Of a stretch of DNA of 64,000 nucleotides, positions 1 to 7,774 are shown in pieces; positions within the stretch are counted from its first letter, which is position 1, and each line of letters starts with the position of its first letter. The notes under the pieces are model-generated. The model did no database searches, was not told where the DNA came from, and saw only the letters and a program-made list of their open reading frames with translations. This DNA comes from Ruminococcaceae bacterium OttesenSCG-928-I18 (GTDB lineage: Bacteria; Bacillota; Clostridia; Oscillospirales; Ruminococcaceae), in assembly GCA_030266325.1 (NCBI GenBank), contig JAJDHT010000002.1, positions 52,551 to 116,550 on the forward strand. The letters run 5' to 3'. The position numbers and the translations under genes were made by a program.

Positions 1-1107
1 GGCGAGCAAGAAAATCAGCGGAAGAGTCCAGGAAGAGAACCGGTCGAACATACCGCCGAGCAATATAGGGCTGATGGATGCCAAGGCATACCCCACGCAC
101 TGTGCGGCGCCCGAAATGCGGGCGGTCTGGACGGCGGAGGTCGTCCGAAGCCCGAAAAGGCACATGGCCAAGCTGAGGAAAGAGCCCGCGCCAAAACCGC
201 AGAATACTACACCCAGCACCAATATGAGTTGAGATTGCCCGAACAAAAAGCAGGATAAGCCGGTCAGATAAATGCAGGAAATCGTGAGAGAAAGCCATTT
301 TTGATGCCGAAGTTTTCCGGCCAACAGCGAAACGATGAGCGAACCCGGAATGCCCATCCACTGGAACAACGAGGCATAATAACCCGAAGTTTCGGCCGTG
401 AGGCCCTTAAACTGCAAAATAGAGGGCAACCACGCCACCAAACTGTAAAAAAGCAGGGATTGCAGCCCCATGTAGGCAGTGACGCTCCACGCCACGGGCG
501 AACGGAACAGGGACCTTCCCTTGCCTTCCGAGGCCGAAAGGGAAGAAGTTGACAATCCCCACTGAGACAACCAGATAACAAGGGCGAGGCAGACCGGCCA
601 AATCCAGATACTCAGTGCGCCGCGCCAGCCTGAGGTGAGTACCTGTGAGATGGGGATGCTGACGCCCGAAGCGACGCCCGAACCGAGCGCGACGCCGATG
701 GTGTAGACGGCGGTAAGCAATCCCACCTGCGTGGGGAATTTTGCCTTGATGATGCTGGGCAGCAGAACGTTGGCAAAGGTGATGCCGATACCCATCAGTG
801 CCGCCCCTGCAAAAAAGCCGGGCATACCGAGATAAGAGCGCATCAGAAGGCCACCGGCCAGTATCGCCAAGCCACACACCATCATGCGTCCGGCGCCGAA
901 TCGGTCGGCCAACCGGCCCATGAATGGGGAGGCCACCGCGAATGCGACCAGCGGAATGGTGGTGATCATACCCGCGATGGAGCTGGAAAGGCCGAGGTCA
1001 CTTTGAATCTGATGGATCAGCGAGCCCACCCCGGTGAGGGGTGAGCGCATAGTACACGAGACCAGCACAATGCCGGCCACAAGTAGCATCTTTTTATATT
1101 TGGCCAT
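1..1107 (-). CDS. MFS transporter, CynX/NimT-like (partial, 3' end outside window)
   Basis: The reverse strand is open from an ATG at 1107 to the window edge, giving at least 369 residues; the ORF track omits it because no stop is inside the window. The product starts MAKYKKMLLVAG and shows about eleven hydrophobic segments with an MFS loop-2/3 signature (FMGRLADRFGAGRMM). The layout resembles the CynX/NimT family of 12-helix importers or exporters of small anions and drugs in the inner membrane. The substrate cannot be read from sequence. It is transcribed alone from a promoter about 200 bases upstream, so it has a long leader. A generic drug/anion MFS call is safe; the CynX assignment is less so. 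Confidence 0.8.
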   Translation of the reverse strand, partial: MAKYKKMLLVAGIVLVSCTMRSPLTGVGSLIHQIQSDLGLSSSIAGMITTIPLVAFAVASPFMGRLADRFGAGRMMVCGLAILAGGLLMRSYLGMPGFFAGAALMGIGITFANVLLPSIIKAKFPTQVGLLTAVYTIGVALGSGVASGVSIPISQVLTSGWRGALSIWIWPVCLALVIWLSQWGLSTSSLSASEGKGRSLFRSPVAWSVTAYMGLQSLLFYSLVAWLPSILQFKGLTAETSGYYASLFQWMGIPGSLIVSLLAGKLRHQKWLSLTISCIYLTGLSCFLFGQSQLILVLGVVFCGFGAGSFLSLAMCLFGLRTTSAVQTARISGAAQCVGYALASISPILLGGMFDRFSSWTLPLIFLLA

Positions 1108-1288
1108 AGGCGGTTTCCTGCACTGTCCTTTCCCAGATAAGAGTGTCGCGCATCACGCGGGGATTCATCGTGAGCAGAAAGCATGCGTCTCATCCGCAGG
1201 TGTTGCGTGACAGCAGATGCTCTCCAGTAGTGTTTACATAACGGCGGCCCGTATGTTTCGGTAAAATGGGGATATAGGCCGGTTGGCG

Positions 1289-1336
1289 TTTCGCATATAC
1301 GAAAATATCATACAAAAAAGCGCCGGTTCCTGTCAA
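1289..1336 (-). promoter_or_regulatory. Promoter and palindromic operator of the MFS gene
   Basis: On the reverse strand there is TTGACA (1336-1331), an 18-base spacer, and TATGAT (1312-1307). The 16-base inverted repeat TTTCGCATATACGAAA (1289-1304) begins just after the -10 box, where a bound repressor would block initiation. The transcript would have a leader of roughly 190 bases. I could not match that leader to a known riboswitch. Confidence 0.6.
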
Positions 1337-1351
1337 TGTAAGCGGTTTGCG

Positions 1352-1471
1352 TGGAGTGTCCCGCCACGTTGTTTATCGAAGTATTTTTTCTGCCTTTCCC
1401 CCGCCAAAGGCGGGGGAAAGGCACCAGAACTTTTTGGGTAGTCTATTCAAAACGCCCTTGTGACACTCCCG
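1352..1471. repeat. Family A palindromic repeat, copy A1
   Basis: This copy begins with GGAGTGTCCCGCCACG, ends with TGACACTCCC, and has a GC-rich hairpin (CCCCCGCC / GGCGGGGG) in the middle. It is about 120 bases long and closely matches the copy at 7584-7702. It has no coding capacity. It ends about 60 bases before the start of the YdcF-like gene. The rest of the 1108-1531 gap holds the MFS promoter and nothing else I recognise. Confidence 0.8.
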
Positions 1472-1531
1472 GTTTGCGCTCCAGCGCAGGATTTGCTACA
1501 ATGGGGCTATTGTGTGCGGGGAGGGAAACAG

Positions 1532-2308
1532 ATGCTGAAAACGGTGGTCGTCTGGTTGCTGGCAGCCTGGTTTACGGCGGACAGCATTGCCATCACCCTG
1601 CGCAACCGGTGGAACGCAGGTACCCTGATGATGTGGTGTGCGAGCACCGGCCTCCTCCTGTATGGCGTTTTCCATACACCGGTCGACGCTTTTTTGGCCA
1701 CGGGTGTGGGTTTTGTCCTAAAGATACTGTTTTTTGTCGCACTGGCGCTTTTTGTGGGCCTTTTGTTTTTTATCGGCCTACAGGGGAGAAAAAGGGAAGC
1801 CAAGGGGGACGAAAAAGCCATCCTGGTATTGGGCGCAGGGCTGCGTAAAAAGCGTGTGAGCGATCTTTTGCGAAGGCGTCTTGTGGCCGCAAAAGAATGT
1901 TATATCGAAAATAAAGACGCCCGCCTTGTCGTGTCGGGCGGGCAGGGCCCGGGGGAGGAGATCACGGAGGCCGAGGCGATGGAACAGTGGTTGGTAAAGG
2001 CGGGTGTGCCCGCAGGCGACATCCTAAAAGAGGAAGAGAGCACATCGACCGAGACAAACCTGCTCTATTCCAAAACCCTGTTGCAACAGAGCGGTATTGG
2101 CCCCGAGCAGCCGGTGGCGATCGTGACGAACACCTTCCACTGTTACAGGGCCAAATGCTATGCAAAAAAGCTGGGGTACCGGGACGTGCGATGCGTTCCC
2201 GCTTCGATGAACGCCTCTACCTTTTTGGAAAACTACATGAGGGAAGCGCTCGCGCTTATCTATATGTGGCTTTTCCGAAGGGGAACGCGCCAGGAAAAAC
2301 AGAGCTAG
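1532..2308 (+). CDS. YdcF/DUF218 family membrane protein
   Basis: A 258-residue protein. The N-terminus has about three hydrophobic segments up to residue 100, followed by a DUF218 domain (AILVLGAGL near residue 105; GGQGPGEEITEAEAM; a TETN motif; VTNTFHCYRA). Family members such as SanA, ElyC and YdcF act at the cell envelope, and some bind S-adenosylmethionine or affect peptidoglycan and undecaprenyl-phosphate metabolism; the exact reaction is unsettled. The ATG at 1532 is chosen over the longer ORF because GGGAGGG lies a few bases before it and the membrane segment begins there. The gene converges with the next gene, overlapping it by four bases at the 3' ends. Confidence 0.8.
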   Translation: MLKTVVVWLLAAWFTADSIAITLRNRWNAGTLMMWCASTGLLLYGVFHTPVDAFLATGVGFVLKILFFVALALFVGLLFFIGLQGRKREAKGDEKAILVLGAGLRKKRVSDLLRRRLVAAKECYIENKDARLVVSGGQGPGEEITEAEAMEQWLVKAGVPAGDILKEEESTSTETNLLYSKTLLQQSGIGPEQPVAIVTNTFHCYRAKCYAKKLGYRDVRCVPASMNASTFLENYMREALALIYMWLFRRGTRQEKQS

Positions 2309-3045
2309 AGTTTCACTTCTTCGTCCTCGGCGTCGATCACATAGCGGGAAAAACGGAACGTGGGTGTGAAAACAAATCGTTTTCGGATTCCCCGCATGAA
2401 CTGGTTGGCGGAGATACCGACAAACAGGGCAAAAACGATGGTTCCGCCGCCGAGCCCGGGAAAACCCCCGATGACGAACCAGCCGAGCGCCAGGGAGGCG
2501 AAGAGGAGGAAGAGATCCAAAGAGGTGCGCAGATACTTGAAGGGGATGCCAAAGTGCTGGGAGACTTCCCGTGTGAAATAATCGAAGGGGTAGATGGGCA
2601 GCCTGCAACAGATAGTGACTGAGAGGCCGATGACAATGGTTAAAAAACCGGCGAGGAAATAGAGGATACGACCAACCAGCGTGCCGCTGGGCAGCGGGGC
2701 GAGAAGGAACGTATACAGATCAATGAGCCTTCCTGCCCCAAAGGCCACGACAAAGGTGAAAACATAGGCAAGCTTGATGCGGCGCATCAAGAGGATGAGG
2801 ATCGCGAGAAAGATGACATGGAACAAATTGGCCCAGGTGCCAAAGCTCAACTGTGGAAAAATCTGCCATAAGCTGTAATAAAATAGGTCTATGGTGGAAA
2901 AACCGAGGTCGCTTTTGGCCACGAGCACCACCGAGAGCGCCATGAGCGCAATGCCGACACACAACGCCAGTTCGCAGGAAATGCGCTTGGGAGCAGACGG
3001 GAGGTCAGGCCCCGAACCACTTTGTACAGAGGTGAAAGGCAGCAT
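2305..3045 (-). CDS. YczE/YitT-like integral membrane protein
   Basis: A 246-residue protein with about six to seven hydrophobic helices and a charged C-terminal tail (DAEDEEVKL). The pattern SDLGFSTIDLFYYSL, a second internal half with similar topology, and the length match the YczE/YyaS/YitT-type membrane proteins of Firmicutes, whose transport role is poorly defined. The start at 3045 has a strong GGAGGGAGGG site. The longer track ORF runs back through a terminator hairpin and is unlikely. A promoter and an intrinsic terminator lie upstream in the leader, which suggests attenuation control. Confidence 0.7.
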   Translation of the reverse strand: MLPFTSVQSGSGPDLPSAPKRISCELALCVGIALMALSVVLVAKSDLGFSTIDLFYYSLWQIFPQLSFGTWANLFHVIFLAILILLMRRIKLAYVFTFVVAFGAGRLIDLYTFLLAPLPSGTLVGRILYFLAGFLTIVIGLSVTICCRLPIYPFDYFTREVSQHFGIPFKYLRTSLDLFLLFASLALGWFVIGGFPGLGGGTIVFALFVGISANQFMRGIRKRFVFTPTFRFSRYVIDAEDEEVKL

Positions 3046-3103
3046 CAAGCCCTCCCTCCTTCCATTTATAAGAGTAGAAAAAAGAAAAATGAGCTTTTTG
3101 AGC

Positions 3104-3137
3104 AAAAAAACTCCTCCGTGCACTGCGGAGGAGTTTT
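3104..3137 (-). terminator. Leader terminator (possible attenuator) of the YczE-like gene
   Basis: On the reverse strand CTCCTCCG and CGGAGGAG form an 8-bp stem, extended by four A:T pairs, with a 7-base loop followed by seven T. It sits between the promoter (3160-3187) and the start codon (3045), only about 20 bases after the expected transcription start. Transcription must read through it for the gene to be expressed. Confidence 0.7.
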
Positions 3138-3159
3138 CGAATCCGTACTGCCGTATTTC

Positions 3160-3187
3160 AGTATACCGTCTTTGGCCGAACAGTCAA
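3160..3187 (-). promoter_or_regulatory. Promoter of the YczE-like gene
   Basis: On the reverse strand there is TTGACT (3187-3182), a 16-base spacer, and TATACT (3165-3160). Both boxes are close to the sigma-A consensus. A partial family A repeat end (near 3218-3247) lies just upstream of it. Confidence 0.65.
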
Positions 3188-3299
3188 GAGCGCAAAGGTC
3201 TGCGGGAGCGTACGTCATTAAAAACACATTTGGGACGCTCCCAAGGCTTGCCCCAGCCCTTTACATGGCCCCTATGTGTAGATAGGAACAAAGCAGAAG

Positions 3300-3899
3300 T
3301 TATTGTCCAAAGAGAAACAGCCTTTTTTCGAGGGGTTCGAACTTCTTTTCCCCCGGTGTTTCAGCCCTCTGCCCAAAAGGCATCTGAGAGTAGAGTTCCC
3401 ATGGCTCGGGCAGGTTCCACGCTTGCTTTACCGCCTCATTGATCAGCGGGTTATAGTGCTGCAGCGAGGCACCGATCTCCTTATCAGCGAGGGCAGTCCA
3501 TACGGCAAACTGCAGCATGCCGTTTTGTTGCAGCGCCCAAAGAGGAAATTGATCGGTGTATAGAGGATATTTTTGCATATATTCTCTGGTGACCGCCTCA
3601 TCGTCAAAGAAAAGGATGGAGCCGTGCCCCGCCTTAAAACCCGCCAGTTTCTTTTCGGTGCGTTCGCCAATATTGCTTCCGGGTTGTTTCTTCAGGGTCT
3701 CCAGTACAATGTCCCACAGCTTGTTGTGTTCCTCCCCGAGTAAAAGGACCATTCGGGTGCTTTGCATATTGTTGGCCGTGGGCAGGTTCATAATCAGTTC
3801 GCCAAGCAACCGTACCAGTTCCCGGTCGTCTATCGCAATCGGTTTGCCCAGCACGCGTATGCTTTGCCTTTTCCTAACCGCCTCGAGAAATTCACTCAT
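3300..3899 (-). CDS. Nitroreductase family protein (Frm2/YdgI-like)
   Basis: A 199-residue FMN-dependent nitroreductase-fold protein. It has an early RQSIRVLG motif (the RRSxRxF-type FMN phosphate contact), a central NLPTANNMQSTR segment (substrate and FMN contact), and a C-terminal EPWELYSQMPFGQ segment typical of the short nitroreductases related to yeast Frm2/Hbn1 and bacterial YdgI. It would be a cytoplasmic NAD(P)H-dependent reductase of nitro compounds or quinones; the true substrate is unknown. The start at 3899 is preceded by GAAAGGAG, and a reverse-strand TATAAT box lies near 3954-3959. It is monocistronic. Confidence 0.82.
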   Translation of the reverse strand: MSEFLEAVRKRQSIRVLGKPIAIDDRELVRLLGELIMNLPTANNMQSTRMVLLLGEEHNKLWDIVLETLKKQPGSNIGERTEKKLAGFKAGHGSILFFDDEAVTREYMQKYPLYTDQFPLWALQQNGMLQFAVWTALADKEIGASLQHYNPLINEAVKQAWNLPEPWELYSQMPFGQRAETPGEKKFEPLEKRLFLFGQ

Positions 3900-4014
3900 G
3901 GAAAACTCCTTTCCGGACAGTACCACGACGGGTTTGATCCTGTCCTTTCCCTATTATACTACAAAACGCAGTGGTAAGAGAAAAAAGTTGCCCGATGAAA
4001 AAATCTTTTAGGCC

Positions 4015-4135
4015 GGGGAGTGTACCCATCGCCTTGTTTATCGAGTATATTTCACGTATCCTCCCCCCGCCGAAGGCGGGGGGAGGATACGAAAACCTTC
4101 TGTATTTTTCATTAAAACATACGTGGGACACGCCC
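4015..4135. repeat. Family A palindromic repeat, copy A2
   Basis: The copy starts GGGGAGTGTACCC and ends GGGACACGCCC, with a long central hairpin (TATCCTCCCCCCGCC / GGCGGGGGGAGGATA). It shares ACCTTCTGTATTTTTCATT with copy A4. Its end is 17 bases before the -35 box of the metal-resistance promoter. Confidence 0.8.
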
Positions 4136-4151
4136 TTCAGGACGAAACGGG

Positions 4152-4180
4152 TTGACAAACAGGCAAAAGTGAGGTATATT
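4152..4180 (+). promoter_or_regulatory. Promoter of the heavy-metal export operon
   Basis: TTGACA (4152-4157), an exact 17-base spacer, and TATATT (4175-4180). This is one of the best sigma-A matches in the window, so tight control by a repressor would be expected. Confidence 0.8.
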
Positions 4181-4220
4181 ACAGATAAACAATTAAATGA
4201 TTGTTTAATTGTTTATCTGT
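4181..4220. promoter_or_regulatory. Operator with perfect 17-bp inverted arms, likely ArsR/CadC-type
   Basis: ACAGATAAACAATTAAA and its exact reverse complement are separated by 6 bases (TGATTG). It starts immediately after the -10 box. AT-rich palindromes at this position are typical of ArsR/SmtB metal sensors on cad/zia promoters. The ArsR-family gene at 6677-7048 is the obvious candidate binder; that link is inference. Confidence 0.7.
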
Positions 4221-4269
4221 TCGGCACATTGTTTTAAACTAAGGAAACGGGAAATAGGGGGAGAGTAGG

Positions 4270-4485
4270 ATGAAAAAGACATACAAGCTGGAAGATTTAG
4301 AATGTGCAAACTGTGCGGCAAAGATGGAGAATGCCCTCAATCAGCTGGAGGGGGTACATGCCAATATCCGCTTTATGCAGCAGAGCATGACATTCGAGGC
4401 GCCGGATGAGCAGTTTGACTCCCTGCTGAACCAGGCACAGAAACTGATGAGAAAAATAGAACCGGATGTAAGGGTGCTTGTTTAG
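4270..4485 (+). CDS. Heavy-metal-associated (HMA) domain protein, metallochaperone-like
   Basis: A 71-residue protein that is a single ferredoxin-like HMA domain. The metal site is CANC (residues 14-17), not the copper-type MxCxxC, which fits a Zn/Cd/Pb partner. It is 30 bases upstream of a P-type ATPase that lacks its own N-terminal HMA domain, so this is probably the missing metal-binding domain supplied as a separate peptide. It would deliver metal to, or regulate, the ATPase in the cytoplasm. GGGGGAGAGTAGG precedes the start. Confidence 0.85.
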   Translation: MKKTYKLEDLECANCAAKMENALNQLEGVHANIRFMQQSMTFEAPDEQFDSLLNQAQKLMRKIEPDVRVLV

Positions 4486-4515
4486 CAGTATACATCCCAG
4501 ACTGGGGATAAACCT

Positions 4516-6411
4516 ATGACAAAAAAGCAAAGAAAGAGACTGGTGCGTATTTTGGCGGCGCTTGCACTGTTCATCGTGGTGTTGTTTCTGCCACTGCAGG
4601 GAGTGCCGCAGCTGCTGGCCTATCTCGCCGTCTACTTGTTTATCGGCGGAGATATCCTGTGGCGTGCCGTACGGAACATCCTGCGCGGCCAGGTGTTCGA
4701 CGAAAATTTCCTGATGAGCGTTGCCACGGTGGGCGCATTTGCGCTGGGAGATTACAAAGAGGGCATTGCCGTCATGCTGTTTTACCAGGTGGGAGAGTGG
4801 TTTCAAAGTTATGCCGTGGGCAGGTCTCGCCGCTCGATTGCCGCGCTCATGGACATCCGCCCCGACCATGCCAACCTGTTGCTTGAGGACGGCAGCCTTT
4901 CCCAGCTTGCCCCCGAAGAGGTGGACAGCGGGAGCCGAATCGTGATAAAACCCGGCGAGAGGGTGCCTTTGGATGGTATTGTGGAAGAGGGTTCGTCCTC
5001 CCTTGACACCTCGGCGCTCACGGGAGAGTCCCTGCCACGAGAGACGGAGAAGGGCGGGGAAGTGATCAGCGGCAGCATCAACCTGACCGGGCTTCTCACC
5101 GTAAGAGTGACAAAAACCTATGGGCAATCCACGGTGGCAAGGATTCTGGAACTTGTGGAGAGCTCGGGGCAGAGGAAATCCAAGGCGGAAAATTTTATCA
5201 CCAAATTTGCCCGCTACTACACGCCGGCCGTCTGTCTGGCGGCGCTGGTCCTCGCGCTGCTTCCGCCCCTTCTTTTGGGGCAGTCCTTCGGCGTTTGGGT
5301 GTACCGCGCGCTCACCTTTCTCGTCATCTCCTGCCCCTGTGCGCTTGTCATTTCTATCCCCATGAGCATTTTCGGAGGGATCGGGGGCGCGTCGAAAGCG
5401 GGGGTGCTGATCAAGGGCGGCAACTATCTTGAGGCCTTGGCCAAGGCGGACACCCTTGTTTTCGACAAAACCGGTACCTTGACCGAGGGCAAGTTTGTGG
5501 TTACGCAGCAAAAACCCGTGGGGGTTTCTGCGGACGAGCTGCTGCAGTGGGCCGCCTATGCCGAGCAATACTCAAACCATCCCATTGCGCAGTCTGTGCG
5601 GGAGGCCTACGGGAAAACGGTTCAGACGCAGCGGATTACATCCGCTGAAGAACTGGCCGGATTTGGTGTGCGGGCCGTCGTAGACGGGGCGGAAGTCCTT
5701 GTGGGAAATGCGAAGTTGATGGCCGAGTATGAGATCGATATGGGCGAGGCGGCACGGCAGGGCGGGACGGTCATTCATGTGGCCAGAGAGGGCCGCTATG
5801 TGGGCTCCCTGCTGGCCGAAGACCTGCCCAAACCCGACGCCATTGAAGCCGTGGCAGACCTGCGGCGGCTGGGCGTGAAACAGATGGTGATGCTAACGGG
5901 CGACAGTGCGGAGGCCGGGCAAAAAGTGGCCGAGGGCCTCGGGCTGGATGGCGCCTATACCGGCCTGCTGCCTCAGGATAAGGTGGAAAAGGTGGAGCAA
6001 ATGCTGGAAGGGGAGCGGACAGGAACCCTCGCCTTTGTGGGGGACGGGGTGAACGACGCGCCGGTCCTCGCCAGGGCAGATGTCGGCATTGCCATGGGAG
6101 GCCTTGGCTCTGACGCGGCCATTGAGGCGGCCGACATTGTGATTATGACCGATGAACCGGCAAAAATACCCACGGCCATACGCATCAGCCGTAAGACTGT
6201 ATCCATCGTGCGCCAGAATATCGTGTTTGCCCTTGGGGTGAAAGGCATCGTGCTGATTTTGGGTGCGCTGGGTTTTGCCAGCATGTGGGCGGCCGTTTTC
6301 GCGGATGTTGGCGTGGCGTTCCTCGCTATACTCAACGCCATGAGGGCTTTGTACATCGAAAAGGCTCCTGCCGAAAACCAAACAGCGCAGCTGCAAAGGA
6401 AAGTCCCATAG
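4516..6411 (+). CDS. cadA: Heavy-metal P1B-type ATPase, Cd/Zn/Pb exporter class
   Basis: A 631-residue inner-membrane ATPase that pumps soft divalent metals out of the cell. Visible motifs in order are TGES (actuator), SCPCALVIS (metal-binding CPC in helix 6 of the family, P1B-2 class), DKTGTLTEG (phosphorylated Asp), NHPIAQSV (HP motif), MLTGD and GDGVNDAPVL (hinge). The protein begins directly with the first membrane segments and has no N-terminal HMA domain, so it is shorter than typical CadA (700 or more residues). That domain is encoded just upstream. The CPC motif favours Zn/Cd/Pb; a CPC motif with different helix-8 residues could also serve copper, so the metal needs a test. Confidence 0.9.
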   Translation: MTKKQRKRLVRILAALALFIVVLFLPLQGVPQLLAYLAVYLFIGGDILWRAVRNILRGQVFDENFLMSVATVGAFALGDYKEGIAVMLFYQVGEWFQSYAVGRSRRSIAALMDIRPDHANLLLEDGSLSQLAPEEVDSGSRIVIKPGERVPLDGIVEEGSSSLDTSALTGESLPRETEKGGEVISGSINLTGLLTVRVTKTYGQSTVARILELVESSGQRKSKAENFITKFARYYTPAVCLAALVLALLPPLLLGQSFGVWVYRALTFLVISCPCALVISIPMSIFGGIGGASKAGVLIKGGNYLEALAKADTLVFDKTGTLTEGKFVVTQQKPVGVSADELLQWAAYAEQYSNHPIAQSVREAYGKTVQTQRITSAEELAGFGVRAVVDGAEVLVGNAKLMAEYEIDMGEAARQGGTVIHVAREGRYVGSLLAEDLPKPDAIEAVADLRRLGVKQMVMLTGDSAEAGQKVAEGLGLDGAYTGLLPQDKVEKVEQMLEGERTGTLAFVGDGVNDAPVLARADVGIAMGGLGSDAAIEAADIVIMTDEPAKIPTAIRISRKTVSIVRQNIVFALGVKGIVLILGALGFASMWAAVFADVGVAFLAILNAMRALYIEKAPAENQTAQLQRKVP

Positions 6412-6423
6412 CGAAAGACGACA

Positions 6424-6454
6424 AAGGCCGCCGGCATTCCTTGCCGGCGGCCTT
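6424..6454 (+). terminator. Hairpin after the metal ATPase gene
   Basis: AAGGCCGCCGGCA pairs with TGCCGGCGGCCTT around a short loop, 12 bases after the stop codon. It has no long T run, so it may act as a terminator or as an mRNA-stabilising end. Further palindromes follow at about 6545-6570 and 6582-6601. Confidence 0.55.
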
Positions 6455-6638
6455 GCAGACGGAAGACAAAAGATAAGCGCGGACGCTTTCCCCTCCAAGA
6501 AGAGACCCTGCTTCGCGACGAAAAAGCTCCACAAATAATTACCACTGAAACGGCATGTATAGGCCGTTTCAGGAGGAGGTCAAGGGGACGCGTCCCCTTG
6601 CGGGTGTATGAGGGCAGGGCCCTCATAGCCTTTCAGGC

Positions 6639-6678
6639 AAGGCCCCCCGGCATAGCCGGGGGGCCTTGGGTCGTTTTT
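6639..6678 (+). terminator. Terminator between the convergent cad and arsR operons
   Basis: AAGGCCCCCCGGC pairs with GCCGGGGGGCCTT, followed by GGGTCGTTTTT on the forward strand. It lies at the 3' end of the reverse-strand regulator operon and would stop read-through from the metal operon into it. Confidence 0.65.
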
Positions 6679-7048
6679 AGCGTATGCCAACGTTGGGGCA
6701 GTTCATGGCGAATACATCGTCGATCATTCGGTGGATCAGTTCCGCTTCCTCCGTATCTGCCAGGGTGTAGTGCACCTCTTTGCCCACGCGGCGGCTTTTT
6801 ATGACACCGGTTTTTTTCAAAATGCGCAGGTGGTGGGAAACCGCCGGATCGCTCATGCCCACAGCCGCAGCGATGTTCGTGACGCACTCTTCGCTGTGGC
6901 ACAATACCCAAAGGATACGCAGTCTCGTTGCATCCGAAAGCTGTCCAAACACGTCGGCAGCCACGATGAAATCTCCCTCTTCGGGCATGCGGCGCAGCAC
7001 TTCCTGCAGGTGGCCTCCATGCTGGTGTGGTATCGACAGCTCAGCCAT
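6677..7048 (-). CDS. ArsR/SmtB-family metal-sensing repressor
   Basis: A 123-residue winged-helix protein. The core has LSDATRLRILWVL (helix 1-2), EECVTNIAAAVGMSDPAVSHHL (recognition helix), and a wing (RRVGKEVHYTLAD). ECVTNIA resembles the ELCVxDLA alpha-3 metal box of CadC/ArsR, with one of the usual two cysteines present. The C-terminal helix carries D/E/H residues (TEEAELIHRMIDD) as in alpha-5 sites of SmtB, and HQHGGH lies at the N-terminus. It probably represses the convergent metal operon through the palindrome at 4181-4220. It is the second gene of a two-regulator operon, 3 bases after the DtxR-type gene. Confidence 0.88.
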   Translation of the reverse strand: MAELSIPHQHGGHLQEVLRRMPEEGDFIVAADVFGQLSDATRLRILWVLCHSEECVTNIAAAVGMSDPAVSHHLRILKKTGVIKSRRVGKEVHYTLADTEEAELIHRMIDDVFAMNCPNVGIR

Positions 7049-7051
7049 CGC

Positions 7052-7504
7052 TTATCCCTTCTTTTTTTTCTTCTTTTTCTTTTTGTCTTCTTTTTTCTTT
7101 TCGTCCTCGTCGCCTTTCCTGGCAACTTTGGGCTGTATCTGATTTGTATAGTGGTCACGGATGCATTGAAAGCTGATTTCGCTGAGGGCGTGTTCCACTT
7201 CGCAGGCGTCCTCTGCGGCCACCTCTTTGGGAACGCCCAGGGCGGTCAGCATCGTGGTGAGCACCTGGTGCCGTTCCAAAATTTGTTCCGCTTTTTCCAG
7301 GCCGGATGCAGTCAGGGTCAGTTCACCGTTTCGGGCCATTTCGAGGTATCCGTCTCTGCGCAGGTTGTTGACGGCGCGGGACACACTTGGTTTGGAATAC
7401 TCCATATAGTGCGCGATGTCCACCGAGTGCACGACACCTTTCTCTCTTTTTAAAACGAGGATGGTTTCCAGATAGTCCTCTGCCGATTTGCGCAATGTTG
7501 CCAT
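7052..7504 (-). CDS. DtxR/MntR-family metalloregulator with poly-lysine tail
   Basis: A 150-residue protein. The N-terminal winged helix (SAEDYLETILVL; YSKPSVSRAVNNL) is followed by the dimer/metal domain with DACEVEHALS, matching the DtxR-type C/E/H ligand set more than the MntR E/E/H set. There is no SH3 domain. The last 20 residues are almost all K, D and E, ending in nine lysines. The start at 7504 follows GAGGGAG; the longer ORF adds an unsupported 15 residues. The A/G-rich lysine codons also form the ribosome site (GAAGGG) of the ArsR gene downstream. It likely responds to Fe, Mn or another divalent metal; the partner metal is inferred. Confidence 0.85.
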   Translation of the reverse strand: MATLRKSAEDYLETILVLKREKGVVHSVDIAHYMEYSKPSVSRAVNNLRRDGYLEMARNGELTLTASGLEKAEQILERHQVLTTMLTALGVPKEVAAEDACEVEHALSEISFQCIRDHYTNQIQPKVARKGDEDEKKKEDKKKKKKKKKG

Positions 7505-7583
7505 GGGCTCCGCTCCCTCTGTGCAGATTCTTTCCCTCAAGTATACCACGCAGGCACAGAAAACTCAAACGCATGGGCGGGCA

Positions 7584-7702
7584 GGGAGTGTGCCGCCACG
7601 TTGTTTATCGAAGTGTTTTCCTCCGCCTTTCCCCGCCGGAGGCGGAGGAAAGGTACCAGAACTTTTTGGGCAACCTATTCGAAACGCCCTTGGGACACTC
7701 CC
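7584..7702. repeat. Family A palindromic repeat, copy A3
   Basis: It starts GGGAGTGTGCCGCCACG and ends GGGACACTCCC, with an internal CTCCGCC/GGCGGAG hairpin. Large blocks are identical to copy A1 (for example ACCAGAACTTTTTGGG). It lies about 70 bases before the thioesterase start. Confidence 0.8.
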
Positions 7703-7774
7703 GGTGGGGATTGAGGTGTAAAAAGGACTGCCCCGCCACAAAGAGATATGGTATACTGTGACGGAGGTGAGCAG

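Noticed and set aside
1351-1848. 165-residue forward ORF across repeat A1
   Set aside because: It starts in the repeat and runs out of frame through the YdcF-like gene.
4297-5568. 423-residue reverse ORF opposite the metal ATPase
   Set aside because: It is the antisense shadow of a gene with all P-type ATPase motifs, and its own translation is Arg/Pro/His-rich without a recognisable domain.
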